DNA from: Sipunculus nudus
Lineage: Eukaryota > Annelida > Sipuncula > Golfingiida > Sipunculidae
Assembly: GCA_026874595.1 (NCBI GenBank)
Contig: CM049318.1
Span: forward strand, 30,189,956-30,253,955
DNA length: 64,000 nt
Direction of reading: 5' to 3'
Below the pieces are notes generated by a model. That model had not been told where the DNA came from. It made no database searches and was given only the letters and a program-made list of their open reading frames with translations. The translations under genes were made by a program, and so were the position numbers. Below are positions 24,338 to 36,745 of this stretch, piece by piece (positions within the stretch are counted from its first letter, which is position 1; the number at the start of each line of letters is the position of its first letter).

Positions 24338-24781
24338 TCACAATCGGACAGCTGGTCTCGCGGCCTTGTTGTGGTAAACAGACACTTGGACTGTGTTTAT
24401 AAACACGCAGAGGCATAACAAGGTGTCAAACAGCCGTATGCGAAGTACCCAGATTGTTTGTTGAGATGGCTCTCCTGAGAAACTTTTGTATAAACCATAA
24501 CTGAATTGATGGTGTGAAAGAAAAGGCATAATACTGTTCCTGATTGTTCGCTTTAAGTGTGAAGGGCAAAGAGCTAAGCCTTTTGCAGCGGTGACTATCA
24601 AAATATGTTCCTTTATGTCGATTACGTATAGTCCCAGATGATGTCTGCACCAATCAGGCTCTAGAGAATAAGTGAAATAAGTGAAGGGCCCTACCGGCCC
24701 TGAACCCCTCGACGGCCTACTTTTCCATTGAGGTGGCATATTAATGGGTCTTTCCAAATATAGATAAGAGGGGTGGTACAT
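24338..24781 (-). CDS. Unrecognised 147-codon open frame
   Basis: This is the longest uninterrupted frame in the window. It starts at a Met (MYHPSYLYLE) and contains a Pro/Ser-rich stretch (PPQWKSRPSRGSGPVG) but no signal peptide, membrane segment, zinc-binding pattern or known motif. A second frame of 75 codons overlaps it on the same strand. Frames of this length can occur by chance in 64 kb, so I regard it as probably non-coding. Confidence 0.12.
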   Translation of the reverse strand: MYHPSYLYLERPINMPPQWKSRPSRGSGPVGPFTYFTYSLEPDWCRHHLGLYVIDIKEHILIVTAAKGLALCPSHLKRTIRNSIMPFLSHHQFSYGLYKSFSGEPSQQTIWVLRIRLFDTLLCLCVFINTVQVSVYHNKAARPAVRL

Positions 24782-25641
24782 AGATCTGAATTCTTACACT
24801 TTCACCTGAAGAAGCTTAAGCACGACTTGTCATTGGTATACTGACCCTTTTTTTTTCATTAAACAGTGGAAGTCAGGATACTCCTGTGTTTTAATAACTA
24901 GTTGGTATCTACTGGGATCACGAGCTTCCTATTGATTGATTTGGGCCTTTTTTTTACCCATTTGGCATTCAGTAAAATTATCATAAAGAAAATAATTGCT
25001 GATAACTATTTAATGAAACAAATTTGATCATAATACAGATCTAAGCTGATAAATATATGTGTTGTAATAATAGTTCAGCCAATTTGAACATATGATTCCT
25101 TATTTATTTAAAAGTGACAATCGTAGGCACGCGTTTTCCCTGGCCTACAGAGGAATGTGTCTTCTGCTAGAATACGTCCCGGGATATTTCTAAAGATGGA
25201 CAACTAAACTTATATACTCCTAGTATTTGTTTTTAATGTATTATAAAAAACTGCCAAGTGAAAAGATTAGTATTCCGGGAGACCATTAGAAACTATTTAC
25301 ACATCAAAGGTCCAATGGTCAGTGGTTAAACCAAAATTGAATAGGATCACCTCTGGACCTAAAGTGTAAGGAAGGGTCTAAGTGAAGGAGTGCTCGTTTT
25401 GTAACGAAAAAGGGGATATGTATTGGACCTTTAACTTCCCGATCTAATACATGGTACACCTGTAAGATTTACAACGATATATACAAGATACATCTGATAC
25501 TGAAATAAAAGGTTGAGCAGAGCGTCAGTGCGCTCAGAGCCAGTTATTAAAAAAAACAAAGACGTGTATGTATAAGATATATACATATATATTATATACA
25601 CATATATAATTTATATATTTACTATAATATAGATACAATAA

Positions 25642-25644
<3 letters not shown>

Positions 25645-25712
<68 letters not shown>
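25645..25712. repeat. (TA)n microsatellite, about 68 bp
   Basis: Perfect TA run, preceded by 70 bp of AT-only imperfect repeat. Confidence 0.98.
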
Positions 25713-25716
<4 letters not shown>

Positions 25717-25925
25717 CCGTTTACTTCCCGGTTTGTTACACGGGTACACGAACAAGACATTCAACCTGCCGTTATGTAAACATACGCCATTTCCACGCTG
25801 ATTCCGAAATAAGTAAGACCTTCACATCAATTAAAACGAAATTCTTCCTTAAGAGGAACGTGATTCGGAGTTACTGTAAAATATGGGCTTCAGTGCGCTT
25901 ACAGCAATTGGTCAATACACACACG

Positions 25926-25927
<2 letters not shown>

Positions 25928-25981
<54 letters not shown>
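25928..25981. repeat. (TA)n microsatellite, about 54 bp
   Basis: Perfect TA run after ACACACGCAA. Confidence 0.98.
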
Positions 25982-25983
<2 letters not shown>

Positions 25984-26338
25984 CCATTCAAAGTGCAGCG
26001 AACTTTTGAAAATTAGATGGGATAAGGTTAATCATCAAGGTTAAACAGTACTTTCCTAACAAAGTCACAGCGTCAGCGGTATTGAATTCCTATAAGAGTA
26101 GTCTCTTTTTAATCTTATAACCGTTTTGAATGAATAATTACAAATTTATTGAGAGATATAAAGCCTTTTGATCCAGGCTTTCAAAAAGCTATGCGTTTAA
26201 CTTACTGCATAACAAGTTCAATAACAACAAAGTGTAACAGTTTAACAAGAACAAACAATGAACATTAAGAAACAAAGTTATGTAAGGCGATATAAACAAA
26301 TTTCTAAATACATGCAGATATTTCATTTAGTTGCCATT

Positions 26339-26339
<1 letters not shown>

Positions 26340-26380
<41 letters not shown>

Positions 26381-26470
26381 TAAAAAAATAAACAAATAAT
26401 AATTAATTAAATAATTAAATAAATTAATTAATAATAAATAATAATTAAATAATAATAAATAAATATAATT
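26340..26470. repeat. (TAA)n and AATA-type microsatellite
   Basis: About 13 perfect TAA units to 26380, then a 90-bp degenerate mix of AATA, ATTA and TAAT. Confidence 0.95.
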
Positions 26471-27436
26471 AATATTAACACCAGTTTTCTATCAAAACTA
26501 TAATATTAATTTTCTGCAATATCTTTATCCATACATTTTTATTAATATATTATAACATTACTACATGCATATATGCATATGGTTTAGTTGATTTATGAAA
26601 CCATCACACATAAACAGATCATTAATTTATAATTATCATTTCATCATTTCTGCAACAAAGGCACAGTGTACAAAGGTTGCTGAACTTTAAACAATAGAAG
26701 GAATATTGTTTCACAAGTAGAATAAAACATGAATCCCTGAGTAACAAATATACTTACTTCCTAAATTTCTATACAATGGGCAATTCATAACAAAATTATA
26801 CTCATTTTCCTGAACAGCATCCATATTTGAAATTTATTTTATACAACCTTTCAGCCCTTGGGATATTACTATGTCTTCCCTTTAATACTTCTGAACTATG
26901 TGACGAGCATGATGAACCTCTCATAAAGTTTTGTTTTGAAAAACTGTAAACTATTTTAAATATGTATGCCACGTACGTAAAAAATTATACAAAAGGTGTT
27001 GCAATGGTAGGCAAGCAGCTGACTTTCAGGTTTGCATCATTTTGTTGGGACTAAATAAACTTGCCAATATATCTTCAATGTATTGACTGTTCTCGGTTAA
27101 GAGTTATCGAATGAAAGATGTTGATCAGGCCGGATCAAGCGTACTTGGCACACGGAATCACCGGGGGTATAATTTTCTACAAGTTATTTTAACTGAATGT
27201 GGGGTATTTCCTTGGTATTAACTGTTCGTTCTGACTTGCTGAAAGTAATATCGGTCTGTTTGTCATATCACTGTGCCGGAGTGGATAGTGAAGCAAAGAG
27301 GACCTCGCAAAGCCGAAAGAAAAACAAGAAAGTAGACAGAGACCACAACATCCACCACCATCCTACTCAAACTACACAGACAATATTTGTCACAGATCAA
27401 AAACTCCATTCACCGGGTTAGCGCTATCCCAGCTAG
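26471..27436. other. AT-rich sequence, nothing recognised
   Basis: No gene supported. The 74-codon plus-strand frame at 27197-27421 ends just before the tandem array and has no recognisable motif. Confidence 0.45.
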
Positions 27437-29690
27437 CCAAAAATAGTTACCTCAACGTTGTACTAACCGTCGTGTTTTAGTTGGGATAACGTTTTTCCTT
27501 TAACAGCAAAACAACGTGAATCAGGAAAGTTTTCTTGTAGTAATAATAACGTTTTTTTCACAACAAACGTTGCCACAACGTTTAATCAACCTTGCAAAAA
27601 CGTTTAAAATGTTATCAGAACGTTTTGTTAACATTAAAAATATGATTATTGTTCCCACAACAACCTGACAACGTTACCGTAACGTCGAAAAATGGTGACC
27701 CAACGGCGTCTTGGCGACGTTTTCACAACGCCATTAGAAGTACACTCATATGCCATCTAAGCAATGTTTCAGCGACATATTAAAGAATATGATATGGAGC
27801 GTATCTGACGTTTCTGCAATGTTGTAAGGACGTGTTTAGCCCAAAATGGTTACCTCAACGTTGTACTAACTGTCGTGTTTTAGTTGGGATAACGTTTTTC
27901 CTTTAACAGCAAAACAACGTGAATCAGGAAAGTTTTCTTGTAGTAATAATAACGTTTTTTCACGACAAACGTTGCCACAACATTCATTCAACCTTACAAA
28001 AACGTTTAAAATGTTATTAGAACGTTTTGTTAACATTAAAAATATGTTTATTGTTCCCACAACAACCTGACAACGTTACCGTAACGCCGCAAAATGGTTA
28101 CCCAACGGCGTCTTGGCGACGTTTTCACAACGCCATTAGGAGTACACTCATATGCCATCTAAGCAATGTTTCAGCGACATATTAAAGAATATGATATGGA
28201 GCGTATCTGACGTTTCTGCAATGTTGTAAGGACGTGTTTAGCCCAAAATGGTTACCTCAACGTTGTACTAACTGTCGTGTTTTAGTTGGGATAACGTTTT
28301 TCCTTTAACAGCAAAACAACGTGAATCAGGAAAGTTTTCTTGTAGTAATAATAACGTTTTTTTCACAACAAACGTTGCCACAACGTTCATTCGACCTTAC
28401 AAAAACGTTTAAAATGTTATTAGAACGTTTTGTTAACATTAAAAATAAGTTTATTGTTCCCACAACAACCTGACAACGTTACCGTAACGCCGCAAAATGG
28501 TGACCCAACGGCGTCTTGGCAACGTTTTCACAACGCCATTAGAAGTACACTCATATGCCATCTAAGCAATGTTTCAGCGACATATTAAAGAATATGATAT
28601 GGAGCGTATCTGACGTTTCTGCAATGTTGTTAGGACGTGTTTAGCCCAAAATGGTTACCTCAACGTTGTACTAACTGTCGTGTTTTAGTTGGGATAACGT
28701 TTTTCCTTTAACAGCAAAACAACGTGAATCAGGAAAGTTTTCTTGTAGTAATAATAACGTTTTTTTCACAACAAACGTTGCCACAACGTTCATTCGACCT
28801 TACAAAAACGTTTAAAATGTTATTAGAACGTTTTGTTAACATTTAAAATAAGTTTATTGTTCCCACAACAACCTGACAACGTTAGCTTAACGCCGCAAAA
28901 TGGTGACCCAACGGCGTCTTGGCGACGTTTTCACAACGCCATTAGAAGTACACTCATATGCCATCTAAGCAATGTTTCAGCGACATATTAAAGAATATGA
29001 TATGGAGCGTATCTGACGTTTCTGCAATGTTGTTAGGACGTGTTTAGCCCAAAATGGTTACCTCAACGTTGTACTAACTGTCGTGTTTTAGTTGGGATAA
29101 CGTTTTTCCTTTAACAGCAAAACAACGTGAATCAGGAAAGTTTTCTTGTAGTAATAATAACGTTTCTTCCAAAACAAACATTGCCAAAAGGTTTACTCAA
29201 CCTTACAAACAAGTGTAAATGTTATAAAAACGTTTTGTTAACATTTAAAATGGGTATTTATTGTTCCTATAATAATCTAACGTTCCAACAATAATCTGAC
29301 AACGTTAGCTTAACGCCGCTAAATGGTGATCAAACAGGGTCTCGACGACGTTCTTACAATGGTTTTATCGGGTTCTGAAAGAATGTCTGACATTTTGTAA
29401 ACGTTTTATCAAGGTTATTTGCACGTATTCGGTGGGAAACGATCCAGTCACATACAGAAAACATACAACGTTTCACATTAGTTTCCTACAAAACGTTATT
29501 GCAACGGCAAAGTGGAAAGTTTTTTTATAAACAGTGTTATAATGTTTTCTCAATAAAACATTTGAACGACGTTCAATACTGACAATGTTTCGACAAAGTT
29601 CGCACCATGGTATTTTCGGGAACAAAAAGCACTGCTGAAACGTGTAATCAAAGTTATAAGGACGTATTAAAGGAATACGATCCATTCACC
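27437..29690 (+). repeat. 403-bp tandem array rich in AACGTT
   Basis: The phrase CCAAAATGGTTACCTCAACG (first copy slightly changed) starts units at 27437, 27841, 28243, 28646 and 29049: spacings 404, 402, 403 and 403. The first four units are near-identical; the fifth diverges from about 29165 and fades by about 29690. In the third unit I count nine copies of the palindrome AACGTT, a strong excess over chance. No conserved frame runs through the units. The CpG content is high for this AT-rich region. Confidence 0.93.
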
Positions 29691-30360
29691 TAAGAGAAAC
29701 ATTTATTCACAGGATTTGACATTCAAAACAACTTTTATTTAGGTTTTTGAGTTCTACAAATGATAAATGTAACAATATACTCCCTTAACACGTTCTCTCG
29801 AACTGGTACAAAATCCAATGATTGTTATATTGTTTTTATTATTATAATAAATATCTGGTCAGCATCTGATACAGAAGTCTATATCACCTTTCTGTATGTA
29901 ATCAGTTCTACTTTACATTTAGGTCATAGTTTTTAAATATGTGAAACAACTGACCAATAACAATGTAGATATAACAATCAAATATAACGTAAGTGGCAAA
30001 TGATACAGTGATAAATTCATAGATCATGATGATCACATCCTTAATCGCCTTTTCTTTAATAGCTGCCCCTCTGCATAAGTACAATCACTATACATATATA
30101 TTGCATATTACTGTAACTAAAGGTGCAACAATAAAAAGGTCATGATGTTGCATAAAATTGTTTGTAGGGTTAGTTATTAGGCTAACTATAAACATGGCCT
30201 ACCATTAACCAAATGTAAATCAAAATAAGATTCTCTCGTGGAAACACCATTTGTATCATTCATGGATCATTTGGCGTGCCTCAAGTCCTTGGTGATATTT
30301 TACTTTTGTGATTTTTGTTTTAAATTCTTGATTAAATGTCCAAGATAAACAGAGAAAGGC
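29691..30360. other. AT-rich sequence downstream of the tandem array
   Basis: No independent feature. It could contain the 3' untranslated region of the tentative minus-strand gene ending at 30361; AATAAA-type signals on that strand occur near 29834. Confidence 0.4.
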
Positions 30361-30503
30361 TCAGTCATATTCTTTTTGGTTGTCATCTTGTCCCCTTAAG
30401 TACTTCTGTGTCCTCTCAGGGAAGGATTGCCATCTTCTCAATCTGTGAAGTAACATCATATTGATGTTTTTTTCCATCCAAGAAACACACCTATTTGGAC
30501 TAT
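30361..30503 (-). CDS. Tentative terminal exon, unknown protein
   Basis: With acceptor AG just upstream (GCATTAG|AT), the minus strand gives 46 codons to a TGA: SPNRCVSWMEKN, then NMMLLHRLRRWQSFPERT, then QKYLRGQDDNQKEYD. The composition is charged and protein-like, with an Arg/Trp-rich segment. The acceptor phase fits the donor of 30694-30810 across a 190-bp intron. No domain is recognised. It could be a chance frame or a pseudogene. Confidence 0.25.
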
Positions 30504-30693
30504 CTAATGCATTAGAATTTAATGATACTCATAACAAATGACACATAGGTCATGACACTCACCGTACTAGGCATGACCAATGACAACAGAGGCTGACATT
30601 CACAACTTTCAGTTAAACTTTTGAAGGTCTTGTTTGTCAACATTAAACTTTGCAAATGGCTAAAATATATAGGTCTGAATAAGATATAGTTAC

Positions 30694-30810
30694 CTGATGG
30701 CTGGTGCTTACAACTATTTGACTGTTGAACTGCACCTTTGGCCTGGCCTGACTGATACCAGTCAGTCTTGAAAGGACAATTAACCATGCCAAAGTGAAAA
30801 AATGACGTTG
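30694..30810 (-). CDS. Tentative internal exon, unknown protein
   Basis: The 117-bp open segment has a very strong acceptor (a T-run then GTTTGTCTGTTAG) and a donor GTAACT. It encodes TSFFHFGMVNCPFKTD, then WYQSGQAKGAVQQSNSCKHQ. It starts and ends in phase 1, compatible with the exon at 37265-37392 upstream and with 30361-30503 downstream. Nothing in it matches the C-terminal part of known xanthine dehydrogenases, so the in-frame chain may be coincidental. Confidence 0.25.
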
Positions 30811-31261
30811 CTAACAGACAAACAAAAAAAAAAACAATGCTGGCAACAAGAGCCCCTTAAATGTGAATAATACGCATGTTGTGTATCTGGTGACCTCTGA
30901 TCTCATTAATATGCATGGATTTCGCTGGAAATCGAACTAAGGGGGGATATTTTATTTATTAACATTTTTGATGAGTTTTATCAAAATCCTTTATATTCCC
31001 TTAAGTTATCTTGGTGACACCACAAAGTAGCCTAGTGACCAGTGACTTTATTAAATTTGCGTGGATGTTGCCCATAATCAAACTCAGGTGAGATAATCAG
31101 TTGGTAAGTAGTTATGGTGAGTTATGGTGAAAATCCATCAAAGCCCTGGTAAGTAACCATAGTGGCACTAATAGTAAACTGAAGGATGGTGGGTATACCA
31201 TAATACTCCTGTCATAAGACAGGCATTTGAAAACATATCTCCCACTTGGCGGACTTGAGTA
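30811..31261. other. Sequence without recognised feature
   Basis: Precedes the GGGACCCATGGGTC-containing repeat. Nothing further seen. Confidence 0.4.
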
Positions 31262-32525
31262 AACTTGGGACCCATGGGTCTCAACACAGTCCTGTGTCCT
31301 TAACCAATGACCTTTTGACCAAAAATATGAGAACTTTACTATCCTTGAACATGCAGCATTTAGATTATTGTAACAATCTTTAAAAAAGCAGAATTATCAT
31401 CCATTAACTAATTTGTGAATGGATGTGCCCTGTGACCTTGACCTTTGACCCTATGACACCAAAATCAAATAAAATATTCCCCTATTGGCAGGTGGGCATT
31501 ATCTTGAGGATGGAAGGTTTGTGAAAAGTTTGAAATGCATACACATTCATTTTAAAGAAATGGTCCTGTAACCTTGACCTTTGAACCAAAAAAATCGACA
31601 GGTTCTTTCTTTAGTGGTGAGCCATATATAAGTTAAGTTTGAAACCATAATGTCAAACTAAAATGGAGTTATCATCTGGAAACTAATTGTTGATGGCCAC
31701 TGTGACCTTGACCTTTGACCAATTGTTCCCAAATTCATTTATGGTCTCCCCATACTGGCTAGTCAGCTAAATGCACAAGAATGAAAGTTTGGGATGAAAA
31801 GCTTGGCTTAAAATGCAGCCATAATCTTTTTAAATAAGAAGTCCTGTGACCTCATGACTCAAAAACTAGACAGCTTCTGGCTTTAGTGGTGGGCCATATA
31901 TAAGTCAAGTTTAAAATCCATGAGTCAATCCAACCTACAGTTATCATCTGAAAACAATTTGTGTGGATGGATGAACAGACAGACAGACAAACAGACAGAC
32001 AGAGAGACCAGGTGATTACTATAGGGCATCCACTTGTGATCAATAAACACACACGGGTTTGGGACACTAGATGTAATCACAGCTGAGAAACTGACATGAT
32101 TGTTGTTATTTTATAGTAAAACAATTAGAAAAATTTTTTGTTTAAATAAAAAAAAATACAGGTGGCGCCACCACTTTTCAGAAACTGACCAAACTAGTCA
32201 TGGTCAATATTCAAGACTAGATTCATGACAAACCATGCATTAATTATCAAGATATTACAGGTTTTGTATCAAATATTTTATTATTCTGGGGGGGGGGGGG
32301 TACTTTCAAGCCCCATAGCTCAAAGGATCCATGCCACAGTGACCTAATTTCAGGTTTCCAAGGAGTTTTTTATTGACCTCCCTGGATGATCACTTAAATA
32401 TTTCTAGGTCCAGCAGTTACGATTTGTGCCCTGCTAACGGACACCCAGTCGCCCTGACGGAGGACGGACAAAGCACCATTCCCATTCCTCAGTTGACTTA
32501 CAGTCAGCTGAGCTAAAAAACTTTC
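31262..32525 (+). repeat. Diverged CAGCTGA-ended element with GACCTTGACC repeats
   Basis: Begins near CTTGGGACCCATGGGTCTCA, sharing GGGACCCATGGGTC with the start of copies A and B, and ends in CAGTTGACTTACAGTCAGC then TGAGCTAAAAAA at 32519, the same tail as A and B. Inside, TGTGACCTTGACCTTTGACC recurs at about 31430, 31565 and 31700 (about 135-bp spacing). A G-run lies at about 32288. It is the clearest third member of the family. Confidence 0.6.
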
Positions 32526-33276
32526 AGAAGGGTTGGCACCACTGGAATGACACACTAGATACAGCTATCATAATTCAACACACATTACTAAACTCCATGT
32601 TGTTGAGTATCAGTATTAATGGGAATTTCATGATTTGTATGAATTTTTACTCAAATTACTAGCATAATTGATGAAAAGGAACAATCACAGCATTACTAAA
32701 TTTATTCAACTCTTTAAAACCATTCATGTTCAATATGCAAACAAAGTTTCATGAGAATATATTAACACATATTTTGGAAAATGACATGAAGGAGACTGCA
32801 TTAAAAATAGCAAAATAAAAAAAGGCATACAAAACATAACCAGTCTATATCGACTGATAAATTTCTCTATAATCAATACACATGCAACATTGAAGGGTTA
32901 TATACAGTTATTCAGTGCGGATAATCTGACACAGTTGATATATTTTGGTAGTTGGGAATGTATGAAAAATATGAAAAATGTTAAAAAATATAGGTGGCAC
33001 CAACAGCCTCATTCACCTGATGGCACTTAATATGGTCAAGTAGAATACTGGACAAGTAATACAAGTAATCATAGGGCCATAAAATAAGTGAGGAATGGAA
33101 TGATTCTAGGAGTAAAAGCCCTTCTGCGAACTGGGTTCCAGTACTTAGAAATATAACCTTTTACTAGTAAATTATCCACAGGTGCAAAGGTTTATTACAC
33201 TGATTAACTATGGAGTAGAAGGTCATCAATTTGAACAAAATGATAATTTCCAAATTATATGTGGGACTCCTATACA

Positions 33277-33277
<1 letters not shown>

Positions 33278-33301
<24 letters not shown>
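33278..33301. repeat. (TA)n microsatellite
   Basis: Perfect TA run. Confidence 0.95.
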
Positions 33302-33309
<8 letters not shown>

Positions 33310-33835
33310 GAAAGCTATATGGTGAGTGGTTGTTTAGTTATAAAGAGTTATCCCTAAACTTTAACCTGATATGGGTTTGGTTTTGTACACAGTTTGTTCT
33401 GAATTGCTAATTACTTGTCCAGAAATTAAAATATGGGGAACCTTTAAAAGCTGTGCTGGGTATTGTCACTGTGCAACTTTTAATAGCTGTGCTGGATATT
33501 GTCCTGTTTATCAGTCTACTAAGTTTAATTGAAATACCTTCATCACCAAATGGAGCAATGAGCCTTACAAAGAACTGCACTTGTTCATGAACAATTAGGG
33601 CCTGTAACCCTGATCCTTTGATCCATAATCCCCTAAATTGTACAAATTGTCTAATAACTGGCCCTAAAATTACAATATGGTAAAATCTTTTAATAGCTGT
33701 GGTAGATATTTGTCATTTTACATCAGTGTTCAATTTGGCTGGACTGTTTCAGAGGAGGTTTTAAAGTTTTTTTTAGCTTTTTCCTTTTAAAATCTAAATA
33801 AATGCAGATGGCAAAAAAATAAGCGAAAACCAAAA

Positions 33836-33837
33836 TA

Positions 33838-33878
<41 letters not shown>
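33836..33878. repeat. (TA)n microsatellite
   Basis: TA run with a single TT interruption near 33841. Confidence 0.95.
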
Positions 33879-33883
<5 letters not shown>

Positions 33884-35110
33884 CAAAGACCATAGGAATT
33901 GTCAATTATTTTACAATAAACATGACAAAGATTATTTAAGCCCAACACCTATTACCTTAGGCTTTTCATTAAAAGTACGAAAATGTAATGACATGTTTGT
34001 AATTTTTGTGGTTCTTTTACAAATACACTGAAATGAACTTAAATGATAAGATGATCATCATCAAAATCACAAACATTTATGGTTATGATATAATCATCAG
34101 TTACGAAATCAAGGAATATCAAAATAAAAAAAAAATTTTTAATTCTGTATACTTTTGCACGGTCTTAATCTTACCAGTGGCTTAACAATGATTTCTTTTA
34201 AAAGGCCAAATAATAACAGATTGACAATAATTGACAGTTGTGCTGGGACAATATGAGTTTTTCATATCATGATAAAAGTATCAAGTTTATCACAATATGC
34301 CATGATAGCATGATGTTATTATCAGTATTGTATTTTTCAGTATTTAACCAAAAAAATTAGAATTGCTTTGTTTTTTGTGTTGCATAAACAGGTATATATA
34401 TATGTCTCCTCCTATGGGCCATCCCTAAACATTAGGGGTAAAATATGCACTATCTAAAAACAATGATTCTAGATTTCAGCGGAACTCAGAACTGACCATG
34501 AAGGTCTAAGTCACTGCTTTTTTAACGCCTTTGAGATTTTGGCAGAAAGAACTTGTGTGTCAAATGCGAAGAAAAATCTTGAGAACTTCCAAAGTCAATG
34601 GGTTACAATAATTCTAGAATTGCACAAATATGACCTTAAAGACAAAGTCAAGGTCAACATGCAGAACCTAAAATATTCTGAGAACCCATTTAAAAAAACT
34701 TGTGTTGATTGTGAGGGGGAAAATCAGCAATACTGAAGTTACTGTGTTCACAAGACATATTATTCTGGAAAATAAATGGTACTTTGAATAACAACTGTAT
34801 TTGTTGGTGTTCAAGTTACACATGAAAGTCTTGCCACTGTTAAGATGCCGACACGCTGAACGTTATGATCGTTTCAGTCAGCCAGTACATGAATTACAGT
34901 TAGACTGCGTTCCTCGGGTGAGGACCTGCATATCTCACGCTGGTTGGCTGAGCTAGAGACACAATTTGAAACCGGCCCGCTTCGATGAGCGATGGTCTGA
35001 TAAACGGTGACACACTGACTCACTGAGGCTGAGGGTTAAATATTAAATGTTAAAAATCTTGCCATACTCAAATAGAGGAGGACCTAAAAATATTAAGACT
35101 GATTAAATGA

Positions 35111-35175
<65 letters not shown>
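35111..35175. repeat. (TA)n microsatellite left of the palindrome
   Basis: TA run of about 65 bp. Confidence 0.97.
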
Positions 35176-35177
<2 letters not shown>

Positions 35178-35242
35178 CAGTAATACACATAGAAATTCAA
35201 TACATTATAGTGAAAGTGCTCGACCATGCCTGGGAGCATTAA

Positions 35243-35410
35243 TAATGTATCGTATACAGTTGGTTTTACTTCATGTACTACAGAACTGTTTCTTGAGTAC
35301 AGCTACCTAGCCGGCTCACTCTTCAAGTACCTGAAGAGTGAGCCGGCTAGGTAGCTGTACTCACGAAACAGTTCTGTAGTACATGAAGTAAAACTAACTG
35401 TATACGATAC

Positions 35411-35414
<4 letters not shown>
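35243..35414. repeat. 83-bp-arm palindrome with 6-nt loop
   Basis: The left arm 35243-35325 and right arm 35332-35414 are reverse complements with two mismatches (GTTGG/AGTTAG-type at the outer third and TTTCTTGAG/TTTCGTGAG), around the loop AGTACC. The right arm runs straight into a (TA)n tract; the left arm is separated from its (TA)n tract by 67 bp. RNA from either strand would form one long hairpin. It could be a foldback element, a small-RNA precursor or an assembly inversion. Confidence 0.95.

Positions 35415-35470
<56 letters not shown>
35413..35470. repeat. (TA)n microsatellite right of the palindrome
   Basis: TA run of about 58 bp joined directly to the palindrome arm. Confidence 0.97.
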
Positions 35471-35471
<1 letters not shown>

Positions 35472-36745
35472 CAAGCTGCAAGCCAACAGTAGGAGGTTAC
35501 TGATCATGAATTTACCATGTTGGTTTTGGAAAAGATTCTGGGCAAGCTAGCTAGACCACTTTAATCACTCCTTACTTCACTGGGAAACCTAAGTGCAGCG
35601 AGGCGGTGATGTGTGGCGCTGACTCTCTGGAAAAGCCCAAGTTTACCAGTCGATGAAATGAGAGGGTCAGAGAGTAGTAATTAATTATGTAAGTTGCCGC
35701 GAGGAAGCAGTACCAACACTAAGTGTGACACAATGAAAGATTGTTGATTTCTCTGTCAGAGCCATTTCATTGACTGGGCCAGTCTACCATGGGTCTTTTT
35801 ATTAATTGTATGTTACATGTTTGTAGAGTTTGAAAGTACACCTAATTATTATAAAGGTAATTCACCACTGTGAAGCAGTAAGTTTGTATATGCTTTGTTT
35901 CGGCATTGAAAATTGAAATAGCTTTACCTAGCTGTCAACAAACCAGGAAGCCTTAACTGGAACTTTTTGTACACCTCAGGAACAAAACAGCCACATCTTG
36001 CAGTGATTGTTTGTACTGGGACCTAGAGCCCCGATTCAGAGTAACTAATTGCATTCTGCAAATATAACGGTTAAGTTCTGTGCCATGTCTGACTGATCAA
36101 AATCATGTCTATGTCCAACTGCTATGATTTGAGCCCATCTGACTTTCACAGTGATCAGAATCATGATTTTTTCTTTGGATCAAAGATAAAGGTCACAATT
36201 AGCTAGTTTCAAGTTTTATAAGGAGATTTGCTTAGACACTCCCTTGATGTTGTGTTGGAAGATTTTTGGCCTACCAGCTACAATTAATGCCTGTCTGACA
36301 CTCCAGGTGCTCAAATCATGTTTTGTCTGAATAACTATCAGAATATAGGTCACAGTTACCTAATTTCAGGTTTCCAACCTGAGTTTGAATGTTAAGTTAG
36401 AAGACTCTGGGCCTAATGGATAATATTTGTCCTGCGTCTGACTGTGTGTATTAAAATTCAAATATCTGAATATCAAATATATGTCATGTCAGAATATTCT
36501 TTTCATAACTGATACAATTTATGCCCTGTCTGTCTGGATGGTAAAACTCATGTTCTTGACCAGTAGCTCCCAAAATTTAGGTCAATATGACCTTATGCAA
36601 ATTTGCATAAAAGCTCTCTTGATGTGAGTTAGAAGTATCTAGGTCCAACAGTTATTTTGTGCCCTGTTATTGTATGCTTGATGGACAGACGACTGACAAT
36701 TGGTAATCACTATGGCTCAGATGACTTACAGTCAGCTGAACTTTA

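Larger units (their letters stand above)
20641..25644. other. 5 kb without a supported gene
   Basis: No recognisable repeat ends or coding motifs. Minor features: a C-run at 22059-22071 and the alternating purine-pyrimidine tract at 21751-21788 (separate). The longest frame, 24338-24781 (minus, 147 codons), is listed separately with low confidence. Confidence 0.45.
32526..34477. other. AT-rich sequence with two (TA)n tracts
   Basis: No supported gene. GCTGTGCTGG(G/A)TATTGTC recurs near 33455 and 33490, a short local duplication. Confidence 0.45.
34478..36745 (+). repeat. Old repeat with CAGCTGA-type tail, interrupted by the 35.1-35.5 kb palindrome region
   Basis: The tail at 36700-36740 (ACTATGGCTCAGATGACTTA, CAGTCAGCTGAAC) belongs to the same family as copies A and B. 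The stretch 36050-36660 has degenerate units with GTCTGACTG, TAGGTCACAGTTACCTAATT and TTTCAGGTTTCCAA at about 140-170-bp spacing. 34620-34660 has GACCTTAAAG/CAAGGTCAA phrases. Whether both sides belong to one insertion is unclear. Confidence 0.4.

Noticed and set aside
25534-25764. Tyr-Ile repeat proteins (also at 33723-33905 and 35107-35310)
   Set aside because: Translations of (TA)n microsatellites.
27437-29690. Integron- or phage-type array
   Set aside because: Units are plain head-to-tail duplications with no genes or recombinase nearby; a eukaryotic tandem repeat explains it.
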